Assembly: GCA_905209085.1 (NCBI GenBank)
Contig: CAJLRM010000001.1
Coordinates: 558,001 to 622,000, forward strand
Direction: 5' to 3'
Length of the DNA stretch: 64,000 nt
From: an uncultured Eubacteriales bacterium
GTDB lineage: Bacteria > Bacillota > Clostridia > Christensenellales > Borkfalkiaceae
Positions 61,172-64,000 of the stretch are shown one piece after another. Position numbers and translations under genes: made by a program. Under the pieces are notes generated by a model that was not told where the DNA came from, ran no database searches, and saw nothing but the letters and a program-made list of their open reading frames with translations. Within the stretch, counting starts at the first letter, position 1. Each line of letters opens with the position of its first letter.

Positions 61172-62035
61172 TTACCCTTCCTTTCCGTTCTGCGGCTCCG
61201 TGCCTCCGTCGTATTCCCATAAAATGTCAGAAAGCGCCGCCAGCCTTTCCGGAGAAAGCGTTTCCCCGCGCGCTTTTTCGTCGACGCCCGCCTTTTGAAG
61301 CACCTCTTTCGCCTGCTCGCGGGAAAGGGAAAAACTGATCATCAGATTGTTTTGGAGGGTCTTGCGGCGGTTCAAAAAGGCGCAGCGCACCGTGTCGCGG
61401 TACATCTTCCGATCTTTGACGGGCAATCTGTCCCGCTCGAATTCTATCTTCACCACCGCCGAATCGACGTTAGGACGGGGATAAAAGAGGGTGCGGGGCA
61501 CTCTCTTGACGATTTTCGCCGTGCCCTTCAAGGCGATTCCCGCCGTAATGGCGCCGTATTCGGGCGTATTTTCCTTCGCGCAGAAGCGTTCCGCCACTTC
61601 TTCCTGCACCATCACGGATACCCCTTCGCAAAGCTCACTTTCGTCCAAAAGCTTGGCAATCAGCGGCGTCGTGATATAATAGGGCAGATTTGCGACCACC
61701 CTGTAAGCGCCGATCTCTTTTTCAAATTCCTTTAAATCCAGTTTATGGAAATCCCGGAAGATCACCTCGACGTTTTCAACTCCCGCAAGCGTTTCTTCGA
61801 GCACGGGCTTTAAATCGGCGTCGATGTCGAAGGCGTATACCCTTTTTGCGCTTTCCGCCAAAGCACGCGTCAACGTACCCGCGCCGCAGCCGATCTCCAC
61901 CACCGTCGTATCTTTCGTGACGCCGGACGCCGAAACGATAGATTTTAAAAGATTGGTGTCGGAAATGAAATTCTGACCGAATTGCTTTTTGAAACGAAAG
62001 CCGTGTTTTGTCAGGACGGTGCGTAAATCTTCCAT
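61172..62035 (-). CDS. rsmA: 16S rRNA dimethyladenosine transferase RsmA/KsgA
   Basis: 287 residues. The start KHGFRFKKQFGQNFISD, SAM motif VVEIGCGAGTLTRALAE and catalytic NLPYYITTPLI are diagnostic. It dimethylates A1518 and A1519 near the 3' end of 16S rRNA, a late assembly checkpoint. GAGGAG precedes the ATG. Firmicutes usually place it after tatD and rnmV; here the TatD-associated radical SAM gene lies upstream. Confidence 0.97.
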   Translation of the reverse strand: MEDLRTVLTKHGFRFKKQFGQNFISDTNLLKSIVSASGVTKDTTVVEIGCGAGTLTRALAESAKRVYAFDIDADLKPVLEETLAGVENVEVIFRDFHKLDLKEFEKEIGAYRVVANLPYYITTPLIAKLLDESELCEGVSVMVQEEVAERFCAKENTPEYGAITAGIALKGTAKIVKRVPRTLFYPRPNVDSAVVKIEFERDRLPVKDRKMYRDTVRCAFLNRRKTLQNNLMISFSLSREQAKEVLQKAGVDEKARGETLSPERLAALSDILWEYDGGTEPQNGKEG

Positions 62036-62353
62036 GAGAACTCCTCGATAAATTCTAAAACAAAAGCCGCCTTTCTCTCGGAAAAACGGCGGGGCGGCGC
62101 GCGGGAAACCCGAATTTCGACGATCTTCCGAAAACGCATCGGCGCCTTGTCTTTGTTTCTTTTCCCTTATCGTCCTGGAAAACGAAAAACTCGCCCGCCT
62201 TTTAAAGTCTTTTCCTTTGCGGACAGATCAGGACCTCGCCTGGACGGGGCGGGGAAATGCGTTTTTAAAAAGCTTCGCTCTTAGGGGCATTCTCCTTCTC
62301 CCCTTTCCTCCCTTCGCAAGGAAAAGGGCGAGCCTCTTCCTTTTGCCCGCTCT
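62036..62353. other. Intergenic region, no gene seen
   Basis: About 320 bases with several GC-rich hairpins but no ORF or clear promoter. Confidence 0.4.
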
Positions 62354-62854
62354 TTACTCCTCCACCGAAGGTAGGGGAACGCCGAATTTTTGAGCCGCCG
62401 CCACGTACTCCGCCACCAGATAAAAATTTTCGAGGTCCCTATCGTCCAGCCCGCGAAAGGCGATGAGTTCGTCGTACAGTTCCCCGCTGCCCTCCACGCA
62501 AAAGTATCCCGTTTCCAGATCGATTCCGACGAAGATTTCTTCTACGTCTTTGAAAATTTCTTCTTTATTTTCGTACAATCGCCCGCCTGTTGCCGATCTT
62601 TCCACAAAAAAAGTCACGGGATGCGGCAACGCGCCCTCCGAAAGCTTTTTTCGGAAATGCTCGTTTTCCACAACGTTTTCCCGCACCACGTCGAGCGCCT
62701 TTTCCTCAAAAATGGGGCGGACAGGGTAGCGTTCACAGAGATAACGGGCAATTTCCCCGCCGCTCTTGCGATTGGGCTGTAAAAGTCCTTTATACGACTC
62801 GAACGTTTTTTTCCATTCGGCGATCTCCGCCTTTTTCGCTTTATGGGTCAGCAT
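62354..62854 (-). CDS. Conserved-looking protein of unknown function
   Basis: 166 residues starting MLTHKAKKAEIAEWKKTFESYKG, with AAGGAG 6 bases upstream. Mixed charged and helical; TFFVERSATGGRLYENKEEIF and GSGELYDELIAFRGLDDRDLENFYLVAEYVA are the most structured segments. No family recognised. Soluble. It follows a 53-residue Cys protein by 25 bases. Confidence 0.65.
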   Translation of the reverse strand: MLTHKAKKAEIAEWKKTFESYKGLLQPNRKSGGEIARYLCERYPVRPIFEEKALDVVRENVVENEHFRKKLSEGALPHPVTFFVERSATGGRLYENKEEIFKDVEEIFVGIDLETGYFCVEGSGELYDELIAFRGLDDRDLENFYLVAEYVAAAQKFGVPLPSVEE

Positions 62855-62879
62855 CGTTTCTCCTTTCGGACTTTGTTTT

Positions 62880-63041
62880 TCAGCGTTCCGATTGTTCCCC
62901 TTTCGCCTCGAAGACGTCGGGAATGATTTTACCGCGGCGGGCGCAATACTCCGCGGGATAAAAAGAGCAGCGCAAACAGTTTTTCCCGAACATTTCAAAA
63001 TCGGGAATTTTTATCGCGTCCTTCGTCCGCGGCGGGCGCAA
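62880..63041 (-). CDS. Small Cys-rich protein, TTG start
   Basis: 53 residues. The ORF begins at TTG, six bases after GGAGGAGG, and encodes MRPPRTKDAIKIPDFEMFG then KNCLRCSFYPAEYCARRGK. CxxC-x6-C suggests metal binding or a redox pair. Adjacent minus-strand genes show the same orientation. No family recognised. It might be longer or start at an ATG seventeen codons later. Confidence 0.45.
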   Translation of the reverse strand: MRPPRTKDAIKIPDFEMFGKNCLRCSFYPAEYCARRGKIIPDVFEAKGEQSER

Positions 63042-63205
63042 ACGAAACCTCCTCCGCTTTATGCCGTCAGGGAAAAATTCAAAGGCGTGAGGAGGAAAGG
63101 AGATATTCCCTTTGTCAACCGCCGCAATGCGGACAATTCCCCGTCGTCGCTGTCGTTTTGGACGAAAGCAACCGCGCCTTTGCGGAGGCGACCCCGCGCG
63201 AAAAA

Positions 63206-64000
63206 TCAGGAATCCGCGATATACGCCCGCACCCGCAGGGGAATCCCCACGCTGTCCGCGACTCTTTTGCAGGCCGCTACCTCGTCCTCGCCGATGCAGT
63301 CCACCACGGAAAACCAGCATTCGATGCCGTTTTTCCTGGCGAGGCGCGCGAAGTCGAGAATCGCCGTATACCCCGCCTCTCCGAACATGGAACGGCAGAT
63401 CGGCTGATATTTCTCCGCGCAGGACGCGTTTAAGGAAACGTTGATTTTATCTATCTTTCCTTTGAGTTCGGGCAAAATGTCCCGTTTGTTGACGAGGTTT
63501 CCCTGACCGTTGGTATTGAGGCGGGTAGTTAAGCCCTTTTCGTGCACGTATTCCGCCACCGCGCACATCTCCGCCACTTTATACGTCGGCTCGCCGAAGC
63601 CGCAGAACACCACTTCCTTGAATTTTTTGATGTCCCCCATGCCGTTTATCGCCGCGATCACTTTTTCGGGCGTCGGGTCGCCGTGGCGGAGCCAAAGATA
63701 ATTTCCGTAATAGCTCGCCCGCTCGTTGCGCACGCAGAAAGAGCATCCGTTGGAGCATTTATTCGTAAGGTTGATATACAGATTGCCGTCGAGCGCGTAC
63801 ACGTACGTGTCTTTGCGGTTATCCGCGGCGTTCTTCTCCTTGCCGCCGCCGTTTTGATTCTTCGCGCCGTTATTGCCTCCCCCTTGTTTGCGGGGAGCGC
63901 CGTTTTTCGGCGGGACGGCCTTTCCGCCGCGATTGTCGCGGGGTTCCCTGTTTTCACGGCCGTCGCGATTTTTATTCTGCGAAGCAAACGCATTGTTGTT
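63206..64000 (-). CDS. TatD-associated radical SAM protein, 5' end outside window
   Basis: About 200 residues of the radical SAM domain are visible from a GTG, VYALDGNLYINLTNKCSNGCSFC, whose CxxxCxxC binds the cluster; FCGFGEPTYK is a SAM-binding motif, and LNTNGQGN and INVSLNASCAEKYQPICRS follow. It resembles TatD-linked radical SAM proteins. The frame stays open for 66 more codons to the window edge through an Asn/Gly/Lys-rich stretch with no stop, so the true start lies outside and the domain may be C-terminal to something else. Partial. Confidence 0.8.
   Translation of the reverse strand, partial: NNNAFASQNKNRDGRENREPRDNRGGKAVPPKNGAPRKQGGGNNGAKNQNGGGKEKNAADNRKDTYVYALDGNLYINLTNKCSNGCSFCVRNERASYYGNYLWLRHGDPTPEKVIAAINGMGDIKKFKEVVFCGFGEPTYKVAEMCAVAEYVHEKGLTTRLNTNGQGNLVNKRDILPELKGKIDKINVSLNASCAEKYQPICRSMFGEAGYTAILDFARLARKNGIECWFSVVDCIGEDEVAACKRVADSVGIPLRVRAYIADS

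Overview
This window looks like the chromosome of a spore-forming, Gram-positive Clostridia-type bacterium of roughly balanced base composition, possibly an uncultivated gut lineage. The evidence is spoVT, rqcH, the tig-clpP-clpX-lon-engB protease/chaperone run, a ribosomal protein L27 with a processed-type N-terminal extension, and Lipobox/Shine-Dalgarno signals of Firmicutes type. Assignment below class level is inference. Most genes lie on the minus strand.

Region 1 (1-6060) is a sugar-utilisation block. It holds a truncated ABC sugar-binding lipoprotein, a LacI-type repressor with three identical 14-bp operators (one over its own start, two before the transporter), and a two-gene operon of a radical SAM activase and an unusually short glycyl radical enzyme of unknown substrate. 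Region 2 (6061-10230) is a decayed, AT-rich island. It contains the C-terminal remnant of a GH127 arabinofuranosidase, a truncated immunity-like ORF fused across the junction, an Rhs toxin gene broken by several frameshifts, further coding debris, and a frameshifted tyrosine recombinase beside tRNA-Leu. Region 3 (10500-20650) has spoVT, a zinc-dependent phospholipase C-like protein, pnuC behind an attenuator-like hairpin, a HAD phosphatase, an orphan N6-adenine methyltransferase with a tiny overlapping partner, an MBL hydrolase, a PHP phosphatase predicted to be leaderless, an SH3/NlpC lipoprotein, and a structured-RNA candidate.

Region 4 (20675-31941) is housekeeping protein quality control: a sugar-transferase-like membrane protein, engB, lon, clpX, clpP, tig and, divergently, rqcH. 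Region 5 (32000-42600) is accessory. It includes a small lipoprotein, a CmpB-type membrane protein, a secreted serpin with predicted P1 Glu, a MATE exporter, a membrane-anchored MACPF (perforin-fold) protein, rplU-rpmA without the usual prp between them, and two small unknown proteins. Region 6 (42628-47670) is one giant lipoprotein with tandem internal repeats, two of which share 325 identical bases.

Region 7 (48650-64000) carries rsmI, a frameshifted DUF6506 gene, trmN6, a 2[4Fe-4S] ferredoxin, a Dabb protein, a cysteine desulfurase, two divergent XRE regulators with tandem operator-like repeats, an EF-G-like GTPase lacking the catalytic histidine, several small unknown or membrane proteins (one PAP2 gene predicted leaderless), rsmA, and a TatD-associated radical SAM protein whose frame stays open, through a disordered linker, off the window end.

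No CRISPR array, rRNA or intact insertion sequence was seen. The most promising under-described items are the MACPF membrane protein, the short glycyl radical enzyme, the orphan methyltransferase pair, the structured intergenic element at 20316-20545, and the possible TatD-radical SAM fusion.
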